Below, piece by piece: positions 48,050 to 55,418 of a stretch of DNA of 64,000 bases; position 1 is the stretch's first letter; every line of letters starts with the position of its first letter. The stretch covers positions 1 through 64,000 of the forward strand of contig JAXLWZ010000001.1 of the NCBI GenBank assembly GCA_046328225.1, written 5' to 3'. Below the pieces are notes generated by a model that worked only from the letters and a program-made list of their open reading frames with translations, was not told the DNA's origin and ran no database searches. Both the position numbers and the translations under genes were made by a program. Origin of the DNA: Amarobacillus sp046328225. Its GTDB lineage: Bacteria > Chloroflexota > Dehalococcoidia > Tepidiformales > Tepidiformaceae.

Positions 48050-48592
48050 GTGACGGGAAGCGCACGCATCATCCTCGCCGGCGCGGGCGCGCTCGTGATC
48101 GCGCTCACGGCCCTGTTCGCGGCCTGCGGCGATGGCCCGGACAAACCCCCCAGGACCTCCCGGCGACGCACCCCCACCACCGCGGGCACACCCAGGCCGA
48201 CGCTCGCGCAGCCGACGATCGGGCTCACGGCCCCGGCGCCGCGGCTCGGGGGCAACGTCACGAAGGTCTCGCCGGCGCACGGGGCGACGGTCTCGCAGGC
48301 CAGCACACGCACCATCGACCCCTCCCGCCCGGGCGGGCTCTGCTTCGAAGCGAGCTTCGAGGGCCTCCCCGAAAACAGCCTCTGGTTCCGCCTCCGCATG
48401 GATGAGCAGGAGTTGACGACGAAGATGACGTGGGTGGTCGACAGCTTCGAGAACCCGACCGCGGGCCGCGGCTGTTACGCTCCCGCCGAAGGCCTCCCCG
48501 TCGGCCTCCACAACGCCGCCGTCGCCGTCCAAAACCCCAACAGCGCCACGGAGCCGACGAAGCAGCTCGTGGTTTGGGCTGAAGTTCGGTAA
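48050..48592 (+). CDS. Lipoprotein
   Basis: 180 residues. A signal peptide ends in lipobox LFAAC (Cys about 26), followed by an Arg/Thr/Pro linker. The mature domain (about 70-180) is beta-rich: GGNVTKVSPAHGATVSQAS, CFEASFEGLPENSLWFRLRM and GLHNAAVAVQNP, like an Ig-like or bacterial surface beta-sandwich with one disulphide pair (Cys in LCFEA and GCYAP). The ligand is unknown. The start GTG 48050 is supported by the TAGCCT hexamer. It is divergent from the degenerate frame at 47942 and is followed at its stop by triple heptad element E18. Confidence 0.72.
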   Translation: MTGSARIILAGAGALVIALTALFAACGDGPDKPPRTSRRRTPTTAGTPRPTLAQPTIGLTAPAPRLGGNVTKVSPAHGATVSQASTRTIDPSRPGGLCFEASFEGLPENSLWFRLRMDEQELTTKMTWVVDSFENPTAGRGCYAPAEGLPVGLHNAAVAVQNPNSATEPTKQLVVWAEVR

Positions 48593-48866
48593 GTGCTGAG
48601 TGCTGAGTGCTGAGTGCTGAGTCGGCAACCCCGGGGGAGCCACGCTCCCCATGGGGTTGACCCCGCCTCGAAGTAGTGCTGCGTCCTGAGTGCTGAGTGC
48701 TGAGCCGGCAACCCCGCCGCGTCCATGACCCCCGTGGGGTTTACCCCGCCTCAAAGTAGTGCTGAGTGCTGAGTCGGCAACCCCGGGGGAGCCACGCTCC
48801 CCATGGGGTTGACCCGCTCGAGCCTCGAGCCCCCCTTTTCTCCTTCCTCCTTTCTCTTTTCTCTCC
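48591..48866. repeat. Heptad element E18, three elements in tandem
   Basis: Three GAGTGCT-type elements in a row (about 48591-48672, 48673-48757, 48758-48866). Each has a left arm of GAGTGCT-like units (about five, four and three), a core with GGCAACCCCG and GGGGTTGACCCC or GGGGTTTACCCC, and CCTCGAA-like units. The last ends with a longer CCTCGAG then TTCTCCT/TTCTCTT array. Units 1 and 3 have almost identical cores (GGGGGAGCCACGCTCCCC). Confidence 0.92.
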
Positions 48867-48982
48867 CGTCACCTGCTGTCGCTATGTCATTCCCGGGGTT
48901 GCGTCGATCAGAACGTACGTTCTATTTTGTTCGACATCACCGGCGCCGCCTCACCCCGGCGGCCGCACGAAGGGGGACGAAG
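48593..48982. other. Gene-free interval occupied by E18 and a short leader
   Basis: 390 bp between two plus-strand genes. E18 takes up to 48866; the remaining 116 bp hold CGTACGTTCTATTTTGTTCG near 48910, the only AT-rich patch, which may contain the promoter of the next gene, and AGGGGG before ATG 48983. Confidence 0.6.
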
Positions 48983-49299
48983 ATGACCACAAGCGCAACC
49001 GAACCGAAGGGACGCGCCGCTGCGCCGCCCGCGCATCGACGCTCTCCCCGAATACACCGACTACGTCGACCGGGGGTGTGACCTGTACCCGTCGTGCCTG
49101 CGCTGCCCGCTGCCGCGGTGCCGCTATGAGGACCCGGGAGGGGCGAAGGCGATGCTCCGCAGCGGGCGCGACGCGAGCATCATTCGCGTGGCATCGCAGG
49201 ATGGGATGACGGTGGATGAAGTCGCGCGCATGTTCGGGCTTTCGCGGCGGACGGTGTTCCGCGTACTGCGCGCGGCGCGGGGTGGCTGCCGCCGGTAGC
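48983..49299 (+). pseudogene. Small Cys-rich helix-turn-helix protein, frameshifted near the start
   Basis: A clear protein begins at RIDALPEYTDYVDRG and reads CDLYPSCLRCPLPRC (four Cys, probable zinc site), RYEDPGGAKAML and then the helix-turn-helix GMTVDEVARMFGLSRRTVFRVLRAARGG, ending at 49299. It has no ATG, GTG or TTG start in its own frame. The best start, ATG 48983 with AGGGGG upstream, is one frame off; a shift between 49006 and 49040 would join MTTSATEPKGR to the conserved part. Otherwise a CTG near 49022 must be used. It is a probable transcriptional regulator of a type I have seen in Chloroflexota. Confidence 0.65.
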
Positions 49300-50586
49300 G
49301 CACCGGTCCGCGCGATGGGATGCGAAAACGGCCGGGGCAGATGCCCCGGCCGTTTTCGTGTGTGGTCGCCCTCCCGGGTCGCGTGTCAGGCCGGCTGGGC
49401 CGAACGCGCGAGACCGAGAGGCGCGGTTCACCGTCGGCAGGCGGTCCACCGCCACCGAATCCAGGAGGAGGTACTTGCGGAGCTGGTCCTCGCGGTGGTT
49501 GCGGAACTTTTCCGCGCCCGCCGTCAGGTTCTCCACGCCGCCGCCGAAGATGATCGCCAGGCTGGCGCCTTCGGTGGGGCTGTACATCAGCTCATCGGCG
49601 AGGGAAGCCTCGCTGCGATTGAGGAAGTGGCTGAGGTACTCACGGGCGTTCGGGTGGTGCTGCACGTAGTACTTCAGGTTGCGGATGCCGAACTCCAGGT
49701 GGCGCCGCGAATCGTTCGCGAGCCGCCCGAAGATGTCCCGGTCGACCGCGAGCGGGGCGACCTCGGCGAGCTTTTCGAACGTGGCCACTTCGTACGACTT
49801 GTAGACGACGTTGATGGCGACGAAGAGCTCGGTGAGCTTGAGCGCGCCGAACCACGAGCGGTACAGCGTGCCCAGACCCTGCTGGCCGAGGCTGCCGCCG
49901 TTGGCCAGGGCGCGCTTGCGAAGGACGTCGGTCTTGCGGCCGGCATCGAACACCTGCGTCGCCAGGTAGTCCTTCACATCGTGGAAGCCGTAGGCGATCT
50001 TCTCTTCCCACGAGCCGAAGAGCTTCGCCTCGGCGAGGCCGTGCTGGGCGAAGAGCGTGCAGACCTGGCAGATCGCGCGCTCCATGTCCTCGGGCTGCGC
50101 CTGGAGGGCCTTCCAATCGATGTCCGTCGCCGGGATCCAGCGCTCGCGGATGGCGTCCTCATAGAGGGCATCCACGCCGTCGGCCCAGACTTCGGACTTG
50201 TTGTAGACGCTGTACGGGCCGGGGGCGTACGAACCGGGCGTCGGGTGGGACCCGAGCGGGGTGTCGTTTTCGTAGGGCCAGCGGTCCGGCACATGGCCGT
50301 AGGTCTTGATGTTGATCTCGGGCATGCCGAGGCCATTGGGGCCGGGCACGGCGCGGATGCCGAGCTCGGTGGTGGGGCGCGCCCAGGCGAGGTTCGGCCC
50401 CGACTGGCCTTCCGGCATCGCCTCGATGATCTCGAGGTACCGGCCGATGCGCTCCTCCGTGAGCTTGAGCGCGAGGAGGCTGCGGATCTGGTCGTCCCGC
50501 AGGCGCGATTCCTCGAGCTTGGTCACCGTCTCGGTGCTCCACGCTGCTTCGCGGGCGCGGATCCGGGTTCCTTCGGACAACTTCAT
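49180..50586 (-). CDS. Ferritin-like protein paralogue with degenerate diiron site
   Basis: 468 residues. Residues about 1-120 are an extension; 120-390 align with the neighbouring diiron protein (WADGVDALYEDAIRERW, ICQVCTLFAQHG, DVLRKRALANGG, HLEFGIRNLKYY). The iron ligands are mostly lost: ExxH (DEARH in the paralogue) is DAGRK, the second ExxH (DESRH) is DSRRH, and Glu127 is replaced. It cannot build a normal diiron centre, so it may be a structural or regulatory partner. The ATG overlaps the upstream stop (ATGA). The frame does not stop at the expected place but runs through a terminator (49322-49357) and into the convergent gene, so the C-terminal about 75 residues are doubtful. Confidence 0.7.
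   Translation of the reverse strand: MKLSEGTRIRAREAAWSTETVTKLEESRLRDDQIRSLLALKLTEERIGRYLEIIEAMPEGQSGPNLAWARPTTELGIRAVPGPNGLGMPEINIKTYGHVPDRWPYENDTPLGSHPTPGSYAPGPYSVYNKSEVWADGVDALYEDAIRERWIPATDIDWKALQAQPEDMERAICQVCTLFAQHGLAEAKLFGSWEEKIAYGFHDVKDYLATQVFDAGRKTDVLRKRALANGGSLGQQGLGTLYRSWFGALKLTELFVAINVVYKSYEVATFEKLAEVAPLAVDRDIFGRLANDSRRHLEFGIRNLKYYVQHHPNAREYLSHFLNRSEASLADELMYSPTEGASLAIIFGGGVENLTAGAEKFRNHREDQLRKYLLLDSVAVDRLPTVNRASRSRAFGPAGLTRDPGGRPHTKTAGASAPAVFASHRADRCATGGSHPAPRAVRGTPSAAKARTCARLHPPSSHPAMPRE
49322..49357. terminator. Bidirectional terminator inside the 3' end of the diiron paralogue frame
   Basis: CGAAAACGGCCGGGGCA pairs with TGCCCCGGCCGTTTTCG around one base, with A and T tracts on either side. 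It lies between the convergent HTH and diiron-paralogue genes, but the paralogue frame reads through it. Confidence 0.85.
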
Positions 50587-51620
50587 ACGATGGGCTCCAG
50601 GAACATCTTCATCGAGGGCGCCATGCGGTCGCGGCGGTCGGAGAGGCCGATCACTTCGAGGCGGTGCATGTACTCGTTGATCTGCTTCTTGCGCATGATC
50701 ATGAGCTTCTGGAAGCCTTCGTCGATCTTGTCGAGGCCGCCGCCGGCGAGGATGGCGAGCGCTTCGACCGTCGCCGGGTTCGTGGTGAGCGAGCCATTGG
50801 ACTGGCCGATGGCGCCTTCCTGGATGTCCAGGTAGTGGTGCAGTTCCTCGGCGCGGGCCGGCTCGACATCCATGAGGTACTTCAGGTGCGTCACGCCGAA
50901 GGCGAGGTGGCGCGATTCGTCCTGCGCGGAGAGGCGGTAGATGCGCTTCTCGGCTTCGTTCGTCGAGATGAGCTCGCCCATGCGGAAGATCGTCTGGACG
51001 AAGCCTTCGCCGATGAGGTGCAGGCGCGCCGTCATCTCCGTGAAGTCGTCGGCGGTGAGCAGGTTCGAAGCGCCGAAGCCGGCATCGACAAGGCCGCCGC
51101 CGTTCACGAGCGCGCGCTTGCGGAAGACGTCCTCGTGGCGCGCCTCGTCCATCAGCTGCGAGCCGAGGAAGAGCTGCGTCTCGAACTGGTCCGGGTGGAC
51201 CGTGCCCATGAAGCGGCCGGGGAGGTCGCCCGCGATGAATTCGACCTGGGTGAGGAACGTGCAGAGCGTGCACATCGCCATCTCGAGGTCATCCGGCAGG
51301 GGCTTCACTTCGTCCCAGGGGATGTCCACGGCGGACGCCCACTGGCGCTGCATGGCCTCTTCGTACAGGAGCCGGGCCGACTCGCTCCAGACGTCCGCCT
51401 TGGTGCGGTACTGGTTGCGGTGGCGGGGCGAACGCGGATCGGGCGCGGCGCCGCGCATGCCGATCTTGGCGGCCGGGTTCGCATCAACCGGTGCGTCCCC
51501 GAAAGTGATGAGGTCATCGAGCGTGAGCCCGCGCTTGCCCGGTTCAGCGCGTGCGCCCCACTCATCGAGGTTGAGCCAGGACAGGTCCAGGCCAGGATTA
51601 CTTACCGGAGCAGCTGCCAT
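50583..51620 (-). CDS. Ferritin-like carboxylate-bridged diiron protein
   Basis: 345 residues, helical. A complete set of ligands is visible in order: Glu127 (LTQVEFIAGD), Glu159-x-x-His162 (MDEARHEDVF), Glu205 (LIGEGFVQT) and Glu235-x-x-His238 (AQDESRHLAFG). This is the arrangement of R2-like and related oxygenases or oxidases. It is not an obvious ribonucleotide reductase subunit: I see no radical Tyr assignment and no NrdA nearby. The start is ATG 51620, 21 nt inside a possible TTG start. Its stop overlaps the ATG of the degenerate paralogue, which suggests a 1:1 heteromer. The substrate is unknown. Confidence 0.82.
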   Translation of the reverse strand: MAAAPVSNPGLDLSWLNLDEWGARAEPGKRGLTLDDLITFGDAPVDANPAAKIGMRGAAPDPRSPRHRNQYRTKADVWSESARLLYEEAMQRQWASAVDIPWDEVKPLPDDLEMAMCTLCTFLTQVEFIAGDLPGRFMGTVHPDQFETQLFLGSQLMDEARHEDVFRKRALVNGGGLVDAGFGASNLLTADDFTEMTARLHLIGEGFVQTIFRMGELISTNEAEKRIYRLSAQDESRHLAFGVTHLKYLMDVEPARAEELHHYLDIQEGAIGQSNGSLTTNPATVEALAILAGGGLDKIDEGFQKLMIMRKKQINEYMHRLEVIGLSDRRDRMAPSMKMFLEPIV

Positions 51621-52080
51621 CTTGGAACGAATACCCCCCAATGCCTGCCAGTATCCTGGCGCAGCGGATGCTTAGCCCGAGGCTAATGCCCAGAGTCTGA
51701 GTCACGCCGCGTGGCGCGGCAAGAGTCTATCGCCCTATAGAAGGCACCAATTTGGGCCAATTTCGCCATCGGATCGCCAGATACACCTATCTGTAAACGG
51801 AAATATCGACGGAGCGTTTACTTTTGGCCCAAAATCCCCGCCCCGGCGCCCCCGCGCACTGACCGCCCGGGCCGTGTGGCCCCCTGCTCGGGGGCCACAT
51901 GGTCCCGAGTTCCCAGTTCCCAGTGATCAGTTCCCAGGGGCTACCCCACGCCGCGCGGGCGCCTCGGAGGCATGCACCACCCCCGGGGCACCATCCGCCC
52001 CCGGGGTAGCCCCCTGGGAACTGGGAACTGATCACTGACAACTCGATACCTAAAACTCTTGCGTATACCCTTTCGGAGCT
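51621..52080. other. Gene-free interval with AT-rich patch and heptad element E19
   Basis: 460 bp between divergent genes. 51690-51825 is the most AT-rich stretch nearby, with a short hairpin (GCCGCG-TGG-CGCGGC at about 51704), CCAATTT twice (51748 and 51757), and CTATAGA, which may hold the diiron promoter. E19 covers 51909-52042. No coding sequence is seen. Confidence 0.6.
51909..52042. repeat. Heptad element E19, mirrored arms including the variant unit
   Basis: Left arm: GTTCCCA x2, GTGATCA, GTTCCCA (51909-51936). The core has GGGGCTACCCC and CCCCCGGGGTAGCCCC. Right arm: TGGGAAC x2, TGATCAC, TGACAAC (52015-52042). The rare unit GTGATCA and its complement TGATCAC occur on both sides, so variation is shared between arms. 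Confidence 0.92.
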
Positions 52081-52818
52081 ATGGATGAGGCGCGGGAATG
52101 GCTGGTGCTCGGACACAGTGGCACGCGCGGCGAGGGGCTTGATGGCGCGCCGCCCTGGCCCGTGCTCCTCGAAGCGCTGCTCGCCGCGCATGGCGTGCCC
52201 GCGCGCATCGCCGCCATCGACCTCTTCCCGAACGGTGCAAAGGCCGCCGATTTCGCGCTGCGCAAGGTGGTGGAGTCGCGGCCCGATGCCGTGCTCGTGT
52301 CGCTGAACGCCTTCCCCTGTGCCGTGCCCGTGGTCTCGCGGGAGGTGCGCGAACGCTTCGGCGAGCGCGCGGGCAGCGTCTACGCGAAGGTCGAACGCGC
52401 CTGGCAGCGGCACACGGCGGAGCGCCGGGCACCGGCGGCCATCGAACGGACCGTGCGCATGATCGCGCACCGCGCCGTGGGCGCCCGCCCGATGCTCACC
52501 GTCGCGGCCGCCGCCGAGGCGTATGTCCTCGTCCTCGAACGGCTGACCGCGCTCGAAGGGCCCCGGCCGGTGGTCATCGGCGAGGTGCCGTTCAGCGCGG
52601 CGCTGCGGCGGCGCCACCCGCGCGCCATGGCCCGCGTGCGCGAACTCCAGGCCCTCGTGCGGCCCGTGGCCGAAAGCCGCCACATCGATTGGATCGACCT
52701 CGGCGAGGAGCTCGCCGGCACCCCCGACGGCGACCTCTGGCAGACCGACGGCGTGCATCTCAGCGCGCGCGGCAACGAGCTCTACGCCGCGGCGCTCGCC
52801 CGCCGCCTGCGCGACTGA
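52081..52818 (+). CDS. SGNH/GDSL-type hydrolase
   Basis: 245 residues. WLVLGHSGTRGEGLDG matches block I of SGNH hydrolases, with the nucleophile Ser in GHSGT rather than GDSLT. VLVSLNAFPC is block III-like (Asn), and WQTDGVHLSARGNELYA is block V, with the Asp-x-x-His catalytic pair (DGVH). It is probably an esterase acting on a small or acyl substrate, with no signal peptide. ATG 52081 has CGGAG 4 nt upstream. It follows heptad element E19 and precedes the CoA-transferase. Confidence 0.82.
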   Translation: MDEAREWLVLGHSGTRGEGLDGAPPWPVLLEALLAAHGVPARIAAIDLFPNGAKAADFALRKVVESRPDAVLVSLNAFPCAVPVVSREVRERFGERAGSVYAKVERAWQRHTAERRAPAAIERTVRMIAHRAVGARPMLTVAAAAEAYVLVLERLTALEGPRPVVIGEVPFSAALRRRHPRAMARVRELQALVRPVAESRHIDWIDLGEELAGTPDGDLWQTDGVHLSARGNELYAAALARRLRD

Positions 52819-52900
52819 CCCCGGCGTTCCGCGAGGTGCGGCAACGGCCGGGACCCGTAAGATAGCCCGCACCCCATTCCCACCACGCACGGAGGCCGCC

Positions 52901-55354
52901 ATGCTCGCCGGGATCCGCGTTGTCGAAATCTCCACCGAACCGGGCGCTGCCCTTGCCGGGCGGCTGCTCGCCGCCTACGGGGCGGACGTCATCACGGTCG
53001 AGCCGCCGGGCGGCCACGCCATCCGTTCGCTTTCGCCGCGCGCGGGCACGAAGCCCGATGAGAGCATCCTCTTCGCCTACCTGGGCGCGGGGAAGCGCAG
53101 CGTCGTGGCCGACCTCGCGAACGCCGCGGACCGCGATTTCGTGCGCAGGCTCATCGCCACCGCCGATGTCCTCCTCGAAAGCACCGCTCCGGGCACGCTC
53201 GCGGCGTACGGGCTCGACCCCGCGCGGCTGATGGACGAACAGCCCTCGCTCGTCGTCTGCTCGGCGACGCCGTACGGGCAGAACGGCCCCAAGGCGGCGT
53301 GGCAGTCGACCCCGATCACGGGCTTCGCCTCGGGCGGCGAAATGGCCATGTGCGGCGACCCGGACAAGCCGCCTCTGCGCGTCGCCGGGAACCAGGCGCC
53401 CTACCAGCTCGGCCTCAACGCCTTCTCCTCGACGCTCGCGGCGCTCTTCGCGGCGAAGACTTCGGGCGGCGTGGGCGACTGGATCGACCTCTCCATGCAG
53501 GAAGTGCAGACCTGCATGCTCGAAGGCGGCGGACCGGCCGCGCTCTTCACGGGCAGCGAAAGCAGCCGCACGGCGGGGAACAAGCCGTTCGCGCAGTGGG
53601 GCATCCACCCCTGCGCCGATGGCTATATCGGCGTCGCCGCCATGCCCCGCCAGTCCTACGCCGTCTACGACTGCATCGGCCACCCGGAGATGAAGGAGGA
53701 CCCGGCCTTCGCCAGCGGCTGGACGCCGGACGCGAACGCGCTCCTTTCCATCTATATCCCCGAGTGGACGGCGGATAAGACGGCCGCCGAGATTTTCGCC
53801 ATCGCGGCGAAGTTCCGCGCACCGTTCGCGGTCATCCCCGGCCCGCGCGAGCTGCTCGAATGGCCCGGGCTCACCGAGACCCGCTTCTGGCGCGAAGTCG
53901 AACACCCCGTGCTCGGCCACCACCCGCTGCCCTCGGCGCCCATCCAGGTGGGGCTCGAAGGCAACCGCGGCAGCGCGGAGCGGGCGCCCCTCCTGGGCGA
54001 ACACACGGAGGCCCTTCGCGCCGAGGTGGCCGCCGCCACCCCCGCCCGCACGGCCGCCGGCACGGGCAAGGCCGACCTGCCGTTCGCCGGGCTGCGCGTG
54101 GTCGATGTCACGGCCGTGTGGGCCGGCCCCTTCGGCACGCGCTACCTCGCCGATTACGGCGCCGAGGTGATCAAGGTCGAGGGCCCGTCCTCCTCGGACC
54201 CGGTGCGCACGATGGGCGGCGCGCGCGGCGTGCCCGAGATCAACCAGAGCTTCTACTTCAACGAATACAACCGGAACAAGCTCGGCATCAGCCTCGACCT
54301 GAAGCAGCGCGAGGGCATGGAGGCGCTGCGCCGCCTGATCGCGAACTCCGATGTCTTCATCGAGAACTGGAGTAGCGGCGTCGCCGACCGCCTGGGGCTC
54401 GGGTACAACGACCTGAAGCAGCTCAGCCCGCGCATCATCTATGTATCGATGCCCGGCTTCGGCCACACCGGCCCGGATGCCGCGCGCATCGGCTTCGGCC
54501 CGACGATCGAGCAGATGGGCGGGCTCGTGGCGCTGCAGGGGTACGAAGGCGATTCGCCCCACCGCAGCGGCATCTCCTATGGCGACCCCATCGCCGGGAC
54601 GATCGCCGCGGGCGCGGTCTCGCTGGGCCTCCTGCACCGCGCACGCACGGGCGAAAGCTGCTACCTGGCCATCCCCCAGCGCGATTCGATCTGCAGCCTC
54701 GTGGGCGAATTCGTGCTCGCCGAAGCGCTCGGCCACCCGCTGCCGCTGCAAATCGGTTCGAAGGACCCGGACTGGGCGCCGCACAACGTCTACCAGGCCG
54801 CCGACACCGAACCGCGTGAATCGCGCGGGGCGGCCGGCCGCGCGCTGATGTCGTTCACCGATGCGTGGGTCGCCATCGCCGTGAACAGCGAAGCCGCGTG
54901 GGAAGGGCTCAAGCGCGTCATCGGCGACGACCGGCTGAACAGCCCGGCATGGAACACCGCCGCCGGCCGAAAGGCTGCCCAGGACGAGATCGACGCGATC
55001 ATCGGCGCGTGGGTGCGCCCGCGCGAGGCGAACGTGGCGGCGGCGGCACTGCAGGCCGCCGGCGTCCCCGCGTCGCCCGTGCTTTCGCCGCTCACGGTCA
55101 CGACCGACGCCCACCTCGCCGCGCGCGACGCCTTCCTGCCGTATTCGCACCCGGACACCGGCCCCGGCCGCACGACGCGGCCCACCTGGCGCATGGCCCG
55201 CCGCCCGGCCACGACGGTGAACTCGGCGCCGCGCTTCGGGGAGCATTCACGCGGGGTGCTCCAGCGCGTCGCGGGCTACACGCCTGAGGAGGTCGACGCG
55301 ATGGAAGCGAAGGCCGTCATCACCGACGACCTCATCCCCACGGCCGCGGGCTAA
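52901..55354 (+). CDS. Tandem CaiB/BaiF family III CoA-transferase
   Basis: 817 residues: two full CoA-transferase domains (about 1-375 and 391-817) joined by an Ala-rich linker. Each starts LAGIRVVEIS/FAGLRVVDVTAVWAGP, the substrate-binding fold of the family. The catalytic Asp of family III enzymes sits in an SMQD-type motif; domain 2 has PQRDSICSL (Asp595), while domain 1 has LSMQEVQTC, with Glu201 instead. So only the second domain is likely catalytic. It moves CoA between carboxylic acids; substrates are unknown, possibly steroid or aromatic acids. ATG 52901 has GGAGG 6 nt upstream. Confidence 0.88.
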   Translation: MLAGIRVVEISTEPGAALAGRLLAAYGADVITVEPPGGHAIRSLSPRAGTKPDESILFAYLGAGKRSVVADLANAADRDFVRRLIATADVLLESTAPGTLAAYGLDPARLMDEQPSLVVCSATPYGQNGPKAAWQSTPITGFASGGEMAMCGDPDKPPLRVAGNQAPYQLGLNAFSSTLAALFAAKTSGGVGDWIDLSMQEVQTCMLEGGGPAALFTGSESSRTAGNKPFAQWGIHPCADGYIGVAAMPRQSYAVYDCIGHPEMKEDPAFASGWTPDANALLSIYIPEWTADKTAAEIFAIAAKFRAPFAVIPGPRELLEWPGLTETRFWREVEHPVLGHHPLPSAPIQVGLEGNRGSAERAPLLGEHTEALRAEVAAATPARTAAGTGKADLPFAGLRVVDVTAVWAGPFGTRYLADYGAEVIKVEGPSSSDPVRTMGGARGVPEINQSFYFNEYNRNKLGISLDLKQREGMEALRRLIANSDVFIENWSSGVADRLGLGYNDLKQLSPRIIYVSMPGFGHTGPDAARIGFGPTIEQMGGLVALQGYEGDSPHRSGISYGDPIAGTIAAGAVSLGLLHRARTGESCYLAIPQRDSICSLVGEFVLAEALGHPLPLQIGSKDPDWAPHNVYQAADTEPRESRGAAGRALMSFTDAWVAIAVNSEAAWEGLKRVIGDDRLNSPAWNTAAGRKAAQDEIDAIIGAWVRPREANVAAAALQAAGVPASPVLSPLTVTTDAHLAARDAFLPYSHPDTGPGRTTRPTWRMARRPATTVNSAPRFGEHSRGVLQRVAGYTPEEVDAMEAKAVITDDLIPTAAG

Positions 55355-55364
55355 AGGGCACGAA

Positions 55365-55398
55365 AACGGGGGCCGGCGAACGTTCGCCGGCCCCCGTT
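55365..55398. terminator. Perfect palindromic bidirectional terminator
   Basis: The 34 bp from AACGGGGGCC to GGCCCCCGTT is a perfect palindrome centred on CGAACGTTCG, preceded on the plus strand by AA and followed by CC. It separates the CoA-transferase (+) from the capsid gene (-). Confidence 0.85.
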
Positions 55399-55418
55399 CC
55401 GTTCGACCCCGGGCGCGG

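Noticed and set aside
50583..51620. Ribonucleotide reductase R2 subunit
   Set aside because: The ExxH ligands fit many R2-like proteins, but there is no nrdA, no clear radical tyrosine and the partner lacks ligands, so only the general fold is claimed.
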